Positions 5,953-11,713 of a DNA stretch of 12,127 nucleotides are shown here, piece after piece; the first letter of the stretch is position 1; every line of letters starts with the position of its first letter. Location: assembly GCA_023245435.1 (NCBI GenBank), contig JAHFKH010000021.1, positions 1 to 12,127 of the forward strand, read 5' to 3'. Origin of the DNA: Candidatus Shapirobacteria bacterium (GTDB lineage Bacteria; Patescibacteriota; Microgenomatia; UBA12405). Under the pieces are notes generated by a model, which saw nothing but the letters and a program-made list of their open reading frames with translations, did no database searches and was not told the origin of the DNA. Made by a program: the position numbers and the translations under genes.

Positions 5953-7022
5953 ATGATTTTTACCTCATTTATAGACCTTGGTTACCATTATGTTCTTAAA
6001 CCGATATTATTTAAATTCGACCCCGAGTTTGTTCACGATTTATTTACTAAAACTGGCGAAATTCTCGAATCTCAGGACTGGCTTATTGGTAATATTTTCC
6101 GTTACCAAAATCCAAAATTATCAAAAACGGTTTTAGGTCTAAAGTTTGATAACCCCATTGGTCTTGCTGCTGGTTTTGACTACGATGGTCACTTATCTCA
6201 AATTATGCACTCTGTTGGCTTTGGATTTAACACTGTTGGCACAGTTACTGCTTTACCATACGACGGTAACCCCCCTCCGCGATTAGGCCGATTACCAAAG
6301 TCAAACTCACTACTAGTCAACAAAGGATTTAAATCATCAGGTTCAGTCAATATCGTTAAGAGACTAGATCAAAAAAAACTTTCAAACTGCACTGTGGGTA
6401 TTAGTGTTGGATGTTCTAATCTTCCTCAAATTAATACTATAGATAAGGCAATTAGCGATTATCTCTTCACATTTAACATATTTAAAAACAAATCTTATGT
6501 CAAATATTTTGAACTAAATATTAGCTGCCCAAATACTGTCATACCCACTCCATTTACCGCCCCACAAAATTTTACTAAATTAGTTGTTGCTATTAATAAA
6601 TTAAAATTAAAACAACCAATTTTCGTTAAAATGCCAAACGAAATTTCTTATCTTAATTCTGATAATTTAGTACAAATCGCTATCGACCATAAAATTATTG
6701 GTTTTATCTTTTCGAATCTTGTCAAAGATCGTCAAAATCCGGCATTTAATAAAAATGAAATGGCAAAATTTATCAATCAAAAAGGTAATTTCAGTGGTCG
6801 ACCAACATTTGATAGTTCAAATAAATTAATTTATCACACTCGCAAAAAATTTGGCAAAAAAATTACTATTATTGGTACCGGTGGAATATTTATGGCCATG
6901 ATGCTCAAACAAAGTTAAATGCAGGCGCCGATTTAGTTCAATTAGTTACTGGTATGATTTTTGAAGGTCCTCAACTAATTGGACAAATAAATAAATCACT
7001 CGCTAAACCGTTTTTAAACTAA
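5953..7022 (+). CDS. pyrD: Dihydroorotate dehydrogenase, interrupted by a one-base frameshift
   Basis: PyrD oxidises dihydroorotate to orotate in pyrimidine synthesis using FMN. The first frame runs to a stop at 6916-6918 after GTGGIF. The true C-terminus lies in the -1 frame: the GHDAQ motif, then NAGADLVQLVTGMIFEGPQL, ending at TAA 7020-7022. One base is missing near 6889-6893; restored, the protein is about 356 residues, the class 2 length. It has the class 2 N-terminal helical extension (LFKFDPEFVHDL, FRYQNPKLSKTVLGLKFDNP), expected for a membrane-associated quinone-using enzyme, but the catalytic position reads NISCPNT (Cys192), as in class 1, rather than the Ser of class 2. LAAGFDYDG (71-79) has Tyr where FMN-contacting Lys is usual. 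Lys226 and Asn255 are kept. The 3' end overlaps the convergent SDR gene by 20 bases. Family certain; class and intactness uncertain. Confidence 0.9.
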
Positions 7023-7725
7023 TTCCTCCATCCACCACTACTATCTCTCCAGTCATTGCATTATTTTTTAATATAGCTACCGCCATTTGAGCAATTTCTT
7101 CCGGTTTAATAAATCTCTCGATTAGTTGTTCTTGTGAATTTGACTTCAATGACTCTTCAGTTATTACACCCCATATTGGAGTTAATACATATCCAGGAGC
7201 AACAGCGTTAATCAAAATTTTTGGAGCTAAGTTTTTTGCCATAACTTGGGTAAAGTTATTTAATGCCGCCTTTGATGCAGCATATGCCGGCAGATCTTTC
7301 CACGCCGCCTTTCCTTCTCCATAAATAGATGAAATGTTCAATATTTTTCCACCATCTTTCATTAGAGCGACTGCTTTTTCAGTACAAGAGACAACAGCAA
7401 ACAAATTTACTTGAAACACATCTTTCCAAGTTGTTAAGTCATACAAATTACCATCAATATTAATACCGGCATTATTTACTAAAATATCAATTTTTCCAAA
7501 TTTATCTTTTACAAATTCAAATAATTTAACTATTTCATCCCCATTTCTTAAATCTACTTTCAATTTGTACCCATTTTTACCTATTTTATTTAATGTGTCG
7601 TTCGCACCCTCTTCATTAGAATTATAAGTAAAAACTACTTGACAGCCATCTTTTGCTAGAGCTATGGCAATAGCTTGTCCTATACCACTACTCGCCCCAG
7701 TTATGATTACAACTTTATCTTCCAT
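7003..7725 (-). CDS. Short-chain dehydrogenase/reductase, FabG-like
   Basis: A classical SDR of 240 residues from ATG 7725. The dinucleotide-binding motif TGASSGIG comes near the N-terminus, NNAG marks the fourth strand, and the catalytic Ser-Tyr-Lys lie in NISSIYG and YAASKAAL. A C-terminal VDGG is typical of the FabG-type branch. These enzymes reduce or oxidise a carbonyl or alcohol with NAD(P)H; the substrate could be a 3-oxoacyl group, a sugar or another small molecule, and nothing nearby decides this. The in-frame ATGs at 7746 and 7731 are less likely, because a TATAAT box (7738-7733) lies between them and ATG 7725, which then starts on the eighth base after the box. It is divergent from the EamA transporter, with 41 bases between the starts. 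Confidence 0.92.
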   Translation of the reverse strand: MEDKVVIITGASSGIGQAIAIALAKDGCQVVFTYNSNEEGANDTLNKIGKNGYKLKVDLRNGDEIVKLFEFVKDKFGKIDILVNNAGINIDGNLYDLTTWKDVFQVNLFAVVSCTEKAVALMKDGGKILNISSIYGEGKAAWKDLPAYAASKAALNNFTQVMAKNLAPKILINAVAPGYVLTPIWGVITEESLKSNSQEQLIERFIKPEEIAQMAVAILKNNAMTGEIVVVDGGISLKTV

Positions 7726-7732
7726 AACCATT

Positions 7733-7738
7733 ATTATA
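7733..7738 (-). promoter_or_regulatory. -10 box of the SDR gene
   Basis: Perfect TATAAT on the minus strand. ATG 7725 is eight bases after it, predicting a leaderless message and arguing against the longer N-terminus. Confidence 0.55.
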
Positions 7739-7751
7739 CCCCACATTTTTC

Positions 7752-7760
7752 TGCTAAAAT
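7752..7760 (+). promoter_or_regulatory. Extended -10 promoter of the EamA transporter gene
   Basis: TGCTAAAAT (TGn-TAAAAT) ends six bases before ATG 7767, so the ATG is the expected first base of the transcript. It lies back to back with the SDR promoter, separated by 13 bp, so the two polymerases would compete. Confidence 0.5.
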
Positions 7761-7766
7761 TTCCTT

Positions 7767-8633
7767 ATGTCATTTGTTGTCTTTGCCTGGACTGCCTCGA
7801 TAATTTACGCCTTTACTGCTATCCTCGCCAAATTTATTTCCAAATATCAACTAAAAAATGTTTTCCAATATTCATTTTTTATGATTTTATTTAGTGCCAT
7901 ATTTTCGGGAATAATTGCCTTAGTCAATGGCGCTACTTTACCAACCAATTGGACTTTTGTAATTTTATCTGGTTTGTTTTTATCACTTGCCAATGTTTTA
8001 TATCTTACGGTTTTAAAAAAGATTGATGTTTCAGTTATGTCACCATTATTAAATTTTAGAACGGTAATTACTGTTATCTTGAGTTTCATAATTCTAGGAG
8101 AAAAATTAAATCCTCAAAATATATTAATTATGTTTGTAATCCTAATCGCGGGTATGTTTGCCACTATGGACGAAAAATTTTCTTTAAAATCGTTTTTCTC
8201 CAAAAGTATTGGACTGGGATTAATTTTTATTTTGGTTTATGCAATCCAAAATATTTTTGTTAACAAAGCCGTCGCCAGCAATAGTTATTGGACAGAAATT
8301 TTATGGATGGGTATTTTTGCTTCATTATTTTCATTTATTTTTCTTTATTCAAAATTTAAAATTGATGTTTTAAGATCAAAATTATCCGATTATTTCGGAG
8401 TAATTACTCTCTCATTTTTTGGAACTTTTGGTGATTTGGCGGCCTATAAAGCTTTCTCTGGAAACGTTGGTATTTCCACTATAATTATTTCTCTTCCACT
8501 CTCAATGATATTGGTATTTATTTTTGCTTTATGGAAACCAAATCTTCTCGAAAAACACACAGTCAAAGTTTATGTAGTTCGTTTTATCGCTACCGGAATC
8601 ATGATTTTGGGAGCCCTGAAATTATCAATGTAA
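7767..8633 (+). CDS. EamA/DMT-family transporter
   Basis: This 288-residue polytopic membrane protein has about ten hydrophobic helices arranged as two five-helix halves, the drug/metabolite transporter layout. The first half ends with the family's most recognisable segment, PLLNFRTVITVILSFIILGEKLNPQNILIMFVILIAGMF (about 92-130), in which the Gly-Glu-Lys after helix 4 is conserved. The second half repeats it in weaker form (GISTIIISLPLSMILVFIFALW, then a final helix). Members export or import amino acids, nucleotides or other metabolites; the substrate cannot be inferred here. The ATG is placed by an extended -10 box ending six bases before it. The next gene's GTG is 19 bases after this stop and has its own promoter inside an inverted repeat. 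Confidence 0.88.
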   Translation: MSFVVFAWTASIIYAFTAILAKFISKYQLKNVFQYSFFMILFSAIFSGIIALVNGATLPTNWTFVILSGLFLSLANVLYLTVLKKIDVSVMSPLLNFRTVITVILSFIILGEKLNPQNILIMFVILIAGMFATMDEKFSLKSFFSKSIGLGLIFILVYAIQNIFVNKAVASNSYWTEILWMGIFASLFSFIFLYSKFKIDVLRSKLSDYFGVITLSFFGTFGDLAAYKAFSGNVGISTIIISLPLSMILVFIFALWKPNLLEKHTVKVYVVRFIATGIMILGALKLSM

Positions 8634-8634
8634 A

Positions 8635-8665
8635 TTTTGTTACACTACTTTAGTGTTAACCAAAA
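8635..8665 (+). promoter_or_regulatory. Toxin promoter inside an imperfect inverted repeat (likely operator)
   Basis: Left arm TTTTGTTACACTA (8635-8647) and right arm TAGTGTTAACCAAAA (8651-8665) are inverted copies that differ only by two inserted bases. The left arm contains an extended -10, TGTTACACT (8638-8646), and the right arm contains the GTG start (8653). The half-site TTTGTTA is shared with the palindrome in front of the antitoxin gene, so one protein, most simply the antitoxin, could bind both. Confidence 0.5.
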
Positions 8666-8994
8666 TATATTTTTATAAAACATCATCAGGTAAAGAAATT
8701 GTTATTAATGAAATAAACAACCTAGATTCACAATCAATTGTCAAAACTCGAAACGCCATTCGATTATTTGAGGAGTATGGGTTAAGTTTAATTAATACTA
8801 AATGGGTCAAAAAAATATATAAAAAACCTACATTATTTGAACTTCGAATAACTGGTAATAAACAAATTCGAATATTGTTTTCTGAAATTTCATCAAACAA
8901 ATATTTATTTACCAATATTTTTGTTAAAAAATCAAGAAAAACTCCCACCAAAGAAATTGAAACAGCTGTGAAACGTCTTAATGAATTTATATAA
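8653..8994 (+). CDS. RelE/ParE-superfamily toxin, HigB/Gp49-like
   Basis: A 113-residue small toxin of the phage-derived Gp49-like/HigB branch of the RelE fold, expected to cleave mRNA on the ribosome. The fold's core is visible: a first strand (KIYFYKTSSGKEIVINEI), a two-helix hairpin (to about 45), then YKKPTLFELRITGNKQIRILFSE (56-78), where the E-L-R-I and R-I-L pairs mark the central strands. TNIFVKKSRKTPTKEIETAVKR (87-108) is the typical basic F-x-K-K-x-x-K-T-P ending that carries catalytic basic residues. The start is GTG 8653, the seventh base after an extended -10. It is followed after 21 bases by an HTH antitoxin, the toxin-first order typical of higBA. Confidence 0.85.
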   Translation: MLTKIYFYKTSSGKEIVINEINNLDSQSIVKTRNAIRLFEEYGLSLINTKWVKKIYKKPTLFELRITGNKQIRILFSEISSNKYLFTNIFVKKSRKTPTKEIETAVKRLNEFI

Positions 8995-9009
8995 CAAATT
9001 TGTTATAAT
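8990..9009 (+). promoter_or_regulatory. Antitoxin promoter with an 18-bp perfect palindrome (likely operator)
   Basis: TATAACAAATTTGTTATA (8990-9007) is a perfect palindrome covering the toxin's stop codon and most of an extended -10, TGTTATAAT (9001-9009), for the antitoxin gene. Binding here would block polymerase directly. The antitoxin ATG at 9016 is seven bases after the box, so the antitoxin can be made from its own leaderless mRNA. Confidence 0.65.
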
Positions 9010-9015
9010 CAATTT

Positions 9016-9309
9016 ATGAAACGAAACATAAAGCAATTAACCAAATGGTCTGATTTTGATAAAAAGTTAGTTGACAATCCAAAATTAGCCAAAGATATGG
9101 CTAAATCAGAAGCTATGTATCAACTCACTCGAAGTATAATCAAGCTTCGACTCGATAAAAAACTAAGTCAAACCGAATTGGCGACTAAAATTGGTAGTAA
9201 GCAACCGGCCATATCGAGGCTTGAATCCGGTAATTCTTGGCCGTCCTTTTCCTTGCTTCAAAAAATTGCCACAGTTACCAATAGTAAATTAATTGTATCT
9301 TTTCAATAA
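9016..9309 (+). CDS. XRE-family helix-turn-helix antitoxin, HigA-like
   Basis: This 97-residue protein has a helical N-terminal region (WSDFDKKLVDNPKLAKDM) common in HigA-type antitoxins that pair with Gp49-like toxins. It is followed by a clear XRE helix-turn-helix at about 50-85: KLSQTELATKIGSKQPAISRLESGNSWPSFSLLQKIA, where the Q-x-x-L-A and I-S-R-x-E-x-G residues are the DNA-reading core. The ending KLIVSFQ is a beta strand like those that complete the antitoxin dimer. It should neutralise the toxin encoded upstream and repress the locus by binding the palindromes at 8990-9007 and, more weakly, 8635-8665. Confidence 0.88.
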   Translation: MKRNIKQLTKWSDFDKKLVDNPKLAKDMAKSEAMYQLTRSIIKLRLDKKLSQTELATKIGSKQPAISRLESGNSWPSFSLLQKIATVTNSKLIVSFQ

Positions 9310-9328
9310 CTTTCTATTTCCCATTAGA

Positions 9329-9334
9329 TATAAT
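9329..9334 (+). promoter_or_regulatory. -10 box of tRNA-Arg
   Basis: Perfect TATAAT eight bases before the tRNA 5' end at 9343, so the primary transcript would have almost no 5' leader for RNase P to remove. Confidence 0.55.
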
Positions 9335-9342
9335 ACAAATAT

Positions 9343-9414
9343 GTTCCCGTAGTCTAGTGGATAGAACTCTCCCCTCCGAAGGGAGAAACGTGAGTTCGAC
9401 TCTCACCGGGAACA
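9343..9414 (+). tRNA. tRNA-Arg(CCG)
   Basis: The acceptor stem GTTCCCG (9343-9349) pairs with CGGGAAC (9407-9413), with A9414 as discriminator. The anticodon stem CTCCC (9369-9373) pairs with GGGAG (9381-9385) around loop CTCCGAA, giving anticodon CCG at 9376-9378, which reads the Arg codon CGG. The T loop TTCGACT follows GTGAG. The 3' CCA is not encoded (CAACGT follows), so it must be added by CCA-adding enzyme. A short inverted repeat follows at 9416-9447. Confidence 0.95.
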
Positions 9415-9415
9415 C

Positions 9416-9447
9416 AACGTAATAAATTGCGAAGCAATTTAAACGTT
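9416..9447 (+). repeat. Two-step inverted repeat after tRNA-Arg, possible weak terminator
   Basis: Inner arms AAATTGC (9424-9430) and GCAATTT (9434-9440) enclose GAA, forming the unusually stable GC-GAA-GC minihairpin. Outer arms AACGT (9416-9420) and ACGTT (9443-9447) extend it. No T run follows, so it is more likely a processing or pausing structure than a classic terminator. Confidence 0.45.
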
Positions 9448-9476
9448 CCACCTTAATAAATAAAATAACTATTATT

Positions 9477-9944
9477 ATGAACACCAACTTTATTAATTAC
9501 TTAAAATCAAATAGTTTAGATATCAAAATTCATAATTTTGATGAATTTACTCACACTGCACAACAGGCTGCTACCGCCTTGGGTTGTGATGTTTCCCAAA
9601 TTGCCAAATCATTAATATTTAAATCAACCTCTGGTAAGCCAATTTTGGTTGTGGCATCAGGTAGCAATCGAGTCGATGAAACAAAAATAGCCACACTTTT
9701 GGGTGAATCTATCAGTAAAGCTGATGCTGATTTTGTCAAAGAAAAAACCGGCTACACCATTGGTGGTGTTCCGCCTTTTGCTTTTTTAAACCCTATTATC
9801 ACTTTTATTGATGAGGATTTACAAAAATTTGCCACTATTTGGGCCGCGGCCGGCACCAATAATTCTGTTTTTTCCATAACTCCCAACAATTTAATAAAAT
9901 TATCTTCCGGACAAGTCGCGAATATCAAGCAATCTACGGTATAA
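9477..9944 (+). CDS. YbaK/ProX-type aminoacyl-tRNA deacylase domain protein
   Basis: A free-standing editing domain of 155 residues. YbaK-type proteins hydrolyse mischarged tRNAs such as Cys-tRNA(Pro) or Ala-tRNA(Pro). Key features are IAKSLIF with the conserved Lys at residue 44, ILVVASGSNRVDETKIATLLG (56-76), and the substrate-loop motif TGYTIGGVPPFAF (91-103). GGVPP followed by F is the common form in this branch, though the next position is Ala rather than Gly. The FIDEDLQKFATIWAAAGTNNSVFSITPNNLI ending is also typical. The start ATG 9477 has no clear promoter box at the usual spacing. Its stop lies inside the -10 box of the following Nudix gene. Confidence 0.88.
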   Translation: MNTNFINYLKSNSLDIKIHNFDEFTHTAQQAATALGCDVSQIAKSLIFKSTSGKPILVVASGSNRVDETKIATLLGESISKADADFVKEKTGYTIGGVPPFAFLNPIITFIDEDLQKFATIWAAAGTNNSVFSITPNNLIKLSSGQVANIKQSTV

Positions 9945-9945
9945 T
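9940..9945 (+). promoter_or_regulatory. -10 box of the Nudix/tRNA-Ser unit
   Basis: TATAAT overlaps the TAA stop (9942-9944) of the deacylase gene, and ATG 9951 is the sixth base after it. The promoter would drive both the Nudix gene and the tRNA-Ser that follows without a gap. Confidence 0.55.
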
Positions 9946-9950
9946 ACCTT

Positions 9951-10433
9951 ATGTCTGTTTTTGATGAACGCTCAGCAGGGGGCTTGGTTTTCCGCGTCAC
10001 TGAAGGTCGAGTTTTTTGGTTGGTCATAAAATTTTTATCCAAAAAAACATTAAAAAATAGTGGTGAAACTGCCCATGTTACCGTATATAAATTTCCCAAA
10101 GGTCACGTCCAAGATCAAGAAGTCTTAAAACAAACCGCCTTGCGTGAAGTTGAAGAAGAAGGAAGAATTAAAAGTAAAGTTGTTAATAAAATTGGTTCCA
10201 ACGATTATATTTTGTGGGACAAAGAAACCCACAAAAAAATTATCAAAAAAGTTACCTTTTTTTTGATGGAATACGAAGGGGAAAGTGACTCACGTTATAC
10301 TGACCATGAAGTAGTGTTAGATCGTGAGTGGTTGTCTCAAAGCGATGCTCTTGATAAACTAGCCTACGAATCGGAGCGAAAATTACTCAAAATTGCCGCC
10401 AATCGATTAAATGATTTATTAAAAAACAAATAG
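9951..10433 (+). CDS. Nudix hydrolase, Ap4A-hydrolase-like
   Basis: A 160-residue Nudix protein with a perfect Nudix box at residues 51-73: Gly51, Glu57, then REVEEEGRI, in which the Glu residues bind the catalytic magnesium. The box is preceded by YKFPKGHV, the K-G-H form common in diadenosine tetraphosphate hydrolases of the NUDT2/MutT type. SAGGLVFR at the N-terminus is the usual first strand of that group. It probably cleans up dinucleoside polyphosphates or modified nucleotides. The TAG stop (10431-10433) is directly followed by the first base of tRNA-Ser, so both must be on one transcript and RNase P cleavage there would release the mRNA's 3' end. Confidence 0.88.
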   Translation: MSVFDERSAGGLVFRVTEGRVFWLVIKFLSKKTLKNSGETAHVTVYKFPKGHVQDQEVLKQTALREVEEEGRIKSKVVNKIGSNDYILWDKETHKKIIKKVTFFLMEYEGESDSRYTDHEVVLDREWLSQSDALDKLAYESERKLLKIAANRLNDLLKNK

Positions 10434-10515
10434 GGAGGAGTCGCCTAGTGGTATGGCACACGCTTGGAAAGCGTGCGTTCGTAAGGACTCGCGAGTTCGA
10501 ATCTCGCCTCCTCCG
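10434..10515 (+). tRNA. tRNA-Ser(GGA)
   Basis: The acceptor stem GGAGGAG (10434-10440) pairs with CTCCTCC (10508-10514), with G10515 as discriminator. The anticodon stem CACGC (10459-10463) pairs with GCGTG (10471-10475) around TTGGAAA, giving anticodon GGA (10466-10468) for UCC/UCU. A long variable arm follows, as in all bacterial serine tRNAs, then a GCGAG T-stem and TTCGAAT T-loop. CCA is not encoded. It begins immediately after the stop of the Nudix gene. Confidence 0.95.
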
Positions 10516-10539
10516 CCTACGTTCGCTGAAGCTCACTCC

Positions 10540-10563
10540 GGCGGACACAGTCCGCCAATTTTT
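10540..10563 (+). terminator. Rho-independent terminator after tRNA-Ser
   Basis: A 7-bp perfect stem, GGCGGAC (10540-10546) with GTCCGCC (10550-10556), around an ACA loop is followed by AA and five T's. A looser outer inverted repeat surrounds it: TACGTTCGCT (10518-10527) against AGCGAATTACGTA, with three extra bases in the right arm, ending near 10580. The whole block is far more GC-rich than its surroundings. Confidence 0.8.
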
Positions 10564-10595
10564 GCGAAAGCGAATTACGTAAGCTGACACGAAGT

Positions 10596-10604
10596 TGGTA
10601 TAGA
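10596..10604 (+). promoter_or_regulatory. Extended -10 promoter of the GIY-YIG gene
   Basis: TGGTATAGA (TGn-TATAGA) ends seven bases before GTG 10612, again predicting a leaderless message, here with a GTG start. Confidence 0.4.
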
Positions 10605-10611
10605 ATTAATT

Positions 10612-10854
10612 GTGTTTTATGTTTATTTTCTAGAAAACAAAGATAAAAAACCTTACGTTGGTTGCACTAATAATTTAAAAGATAGATTTCAACGTCACAA
10701 CAAGGGTTATGTTCCTGCGACAAGAGATTTAAGACCTTGGAAATTAGTTGCCTATTTTGCCTTTAATGACGAAAAAGTTGCATTTAGATTTGAAAAATAT
10801 ATGAAAACAGGGTCAGGGAGAGAATTTATAAAAAGACATATAAAAATAGAATGA
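10612..10854 (+). CDS. Small GIY-YIG nuclease-domain protein
   Basis: A single-domain 80-residue protein of the UPF0213/UvrC-N-like group. The GIY and YIG strands appear as YVYF (3-6) and YVGCTNNLKDRFQRHN (15-30), with the catalytic Arg at 25. RPWKLVAYFAF (41-51) and AFRFEKYMKTGSGREFIKRH (57-76) follow, with the metal-binding Glu at 61 and the usual helix ending. Such proteins are predicted nucleases of unclear role and are often mobile or scattered in distribution. The start is GTG 10612, just inside the expected transcription start. It is the only gene here that stops with TGA. It sits right after tRNA-Ser and its terminator, a classic insertion position. Confidence 0.85.
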   Translation: MFYVYFLENKDKKPYVGCTNNLKDRFQRHNKGYVPATRDLRPWKLVAYFAFNDEKVAFRFEKYMKTGSGREFIKRHIKIE

Positions 10855-10859
10855 CAAGT

Positions 10860-10865
10860 TATAAT
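10860..10865 (+). promoter_or_regulatory. -10 box of the second Nudix gene
   Basis: TATAAT six bases before ATG 10871, so the gene can be transcribed on its own as a leaderless message. It lies in the 16-base gap after the GIY-YIG stop. Confidence 0.5.
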
Positions 10866-10870
10866 TAGTC

Positions 10871-11308
10871 ATGATTGATATCGAAGAAACAAAGGTCGGA
10901 GCCCATGCCTTATTGGTAACAAATGAAGGAAAAATTATCTTACAACAAAGGGATAATAATCCCGGAATTGTTAATCCCTGTTTAATTTCAATGTTTGGAG
11001 GATCCTCGAGGAGAGGAGATTTGCCAGAAGATTGTTTGAAAAGAGAATTGGCGGAAGAATTGGAATTGGACGTAACGTTATATAAAGTTGAGAAGTTGGA
11101 AGTTTTTAATAAAACAAAGGAAATTGATGGTCAGGATTATGAAGCGAATGTATTTGTAATAAAAAATGTACATTCAGAGAATTTGAAAATTCATGAGGGA
11201 AAAGGTTTTGTTTGCGACTACGCTAAAGAATTGCTAAAACTAGATAAACTGACGAGAATTACCAAGTTGTCACTTGAGAGTTATATTGATTCACAAAATA
11301 AGTTCTAA
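10871..11308 (+). CDS. Nudix hydrolase with an atypical Nudix box
   Basis: A 145-residue Nudix protein. VGAHALLVTNEGKIILQQRD (9-28) is the standard first half, and GGSSRRGDLPEDCLKRELAEELEL (43-66) is the Nudix box with the R-E-L-x-E-E metal site intact. Asp stands at the usual first Glu position and Glu at the usual Gly. The ISMFGG lead-in differs from the common W-x-x-P-G-G, closer to branches acting on nucleoside diphosphate derivatives; the substrate is unknown. Base use is purine-rich and favours TTG for Leu, unlike the TTA-rich genes around it, which suggests transfer together with the neighbouring GIY-YIG gene. It converges with the membrane protein gene ending at 11343. Confidence 0.85.
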   Translation: MIDIEETKVGAHALLVTNEGKIILQQRDNNPGIVNPCLISMFGGSSRRGDLPEDCLKRELAEELELDVTLYKVEKLEVFNKTKEIDGQDYEANVFVIKNVHSENLKIHEGKGFVCDYAKELLKLDKLTRITKLSLESYIDSQNKF

Positions 11309-11342
11309 TTGCGTCAACGGTGCCCCGCCAATCATTTTTAAT

Positions 11343-11681
11343 CTATCTTCCTACCATTTTTCCCACAATCATCGACAAAATACTCATTACAATCGAAGCC
11401 AATAGAGTAGTGGTAAACGAATTACTTTCCACTCCCGGTACAAATTTTAATGCGATTTGTAACACAATTGCATTAATTACCAAAGTAAAAAGACCCAAAG
11501 TTAGGATATTTATTGGTAAAGTTAATATAAGCAAAATTGGTTTGATCAATACATTAAATAGTCCTAAAACTAAAACCAATACCAAAGCCCCCATAAAACT
11601 TGTAACCACAAATCCTGGGACCAAATAAGCCGTCGCCAAAATAACTAACGCTCGCAATATCCAACTCATTAATATTTCCAT
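11343..11681 (-). CDS. Four-helix membrane protein, phage holin superfamily IV-like
   Basis: Nearly the whole 112-residue protein is hydrophobic, with four predicted helices. The pattern WILRALVILATAYLVPGF, then GALVLVLVLGLFNVLIKPILLILTLPINILTLGLFTLVINAIVL, is that of a family labelled phage holin superfamily IV. In that family, LFNVLIKPIL followed by LPIN-x-LTLGLF-x-LVINA is the hallmark. Despite the name, it is widespread in chromosomes and its function is unknown; lysis is not implied. ATG 11681 is preferred over the in-frame ATG at 11669 because a TATAAT box (11693-11688) ends six bases before it. Confidence 0.85.
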   Translation of the reverse strand: MEILMSWILRALVILATAYLVPGFVVTSFMGALVLVLVLGLFNVLIKPILLILTLPINILTLGLFTLVINAIVLQIALKFVPGVESNSFTTTLLASIVMSILSMIVGKMVGR

Positions 11682-11687
11682 AATATT

Positions 11688-11693
11688 ATTATA
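11688..11693 (-). promoter_or_regulatory. -10 box of the four-helix membrane protein gene
   Basis: Perfect TATAAT on the minus strand; ATG 11681 is the seventh base after it, predicting a leaderless mRNA separate from the upstream synthetase gene. Confidence 0.55.
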
Positions 11694-11713
11694 CTCGTTT
11701 TGTTATTTTTAAA

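Noticed and set aside
9752..10099. Minus-strand frame spanning the deacylase/Nudix junction.
   Set aside because: Both plus-strand genes carry intact family motifs and a promoter at the junction; the antisense frame has none.
10387..10590. Minus-strand frame (Arg/Ser-rich) over tRNA-Ser.
   Set aside because: It is a translation of the tRNA and terminator on the wrong strand.
10516..10590. Integron attC-like recombination site behind tRNA-Ser.
   Set aside because: The structure is imperfectly palindromic, but the conserved attC core sites were not found, no integrase is present, and a simple terminator explains the inner stem.
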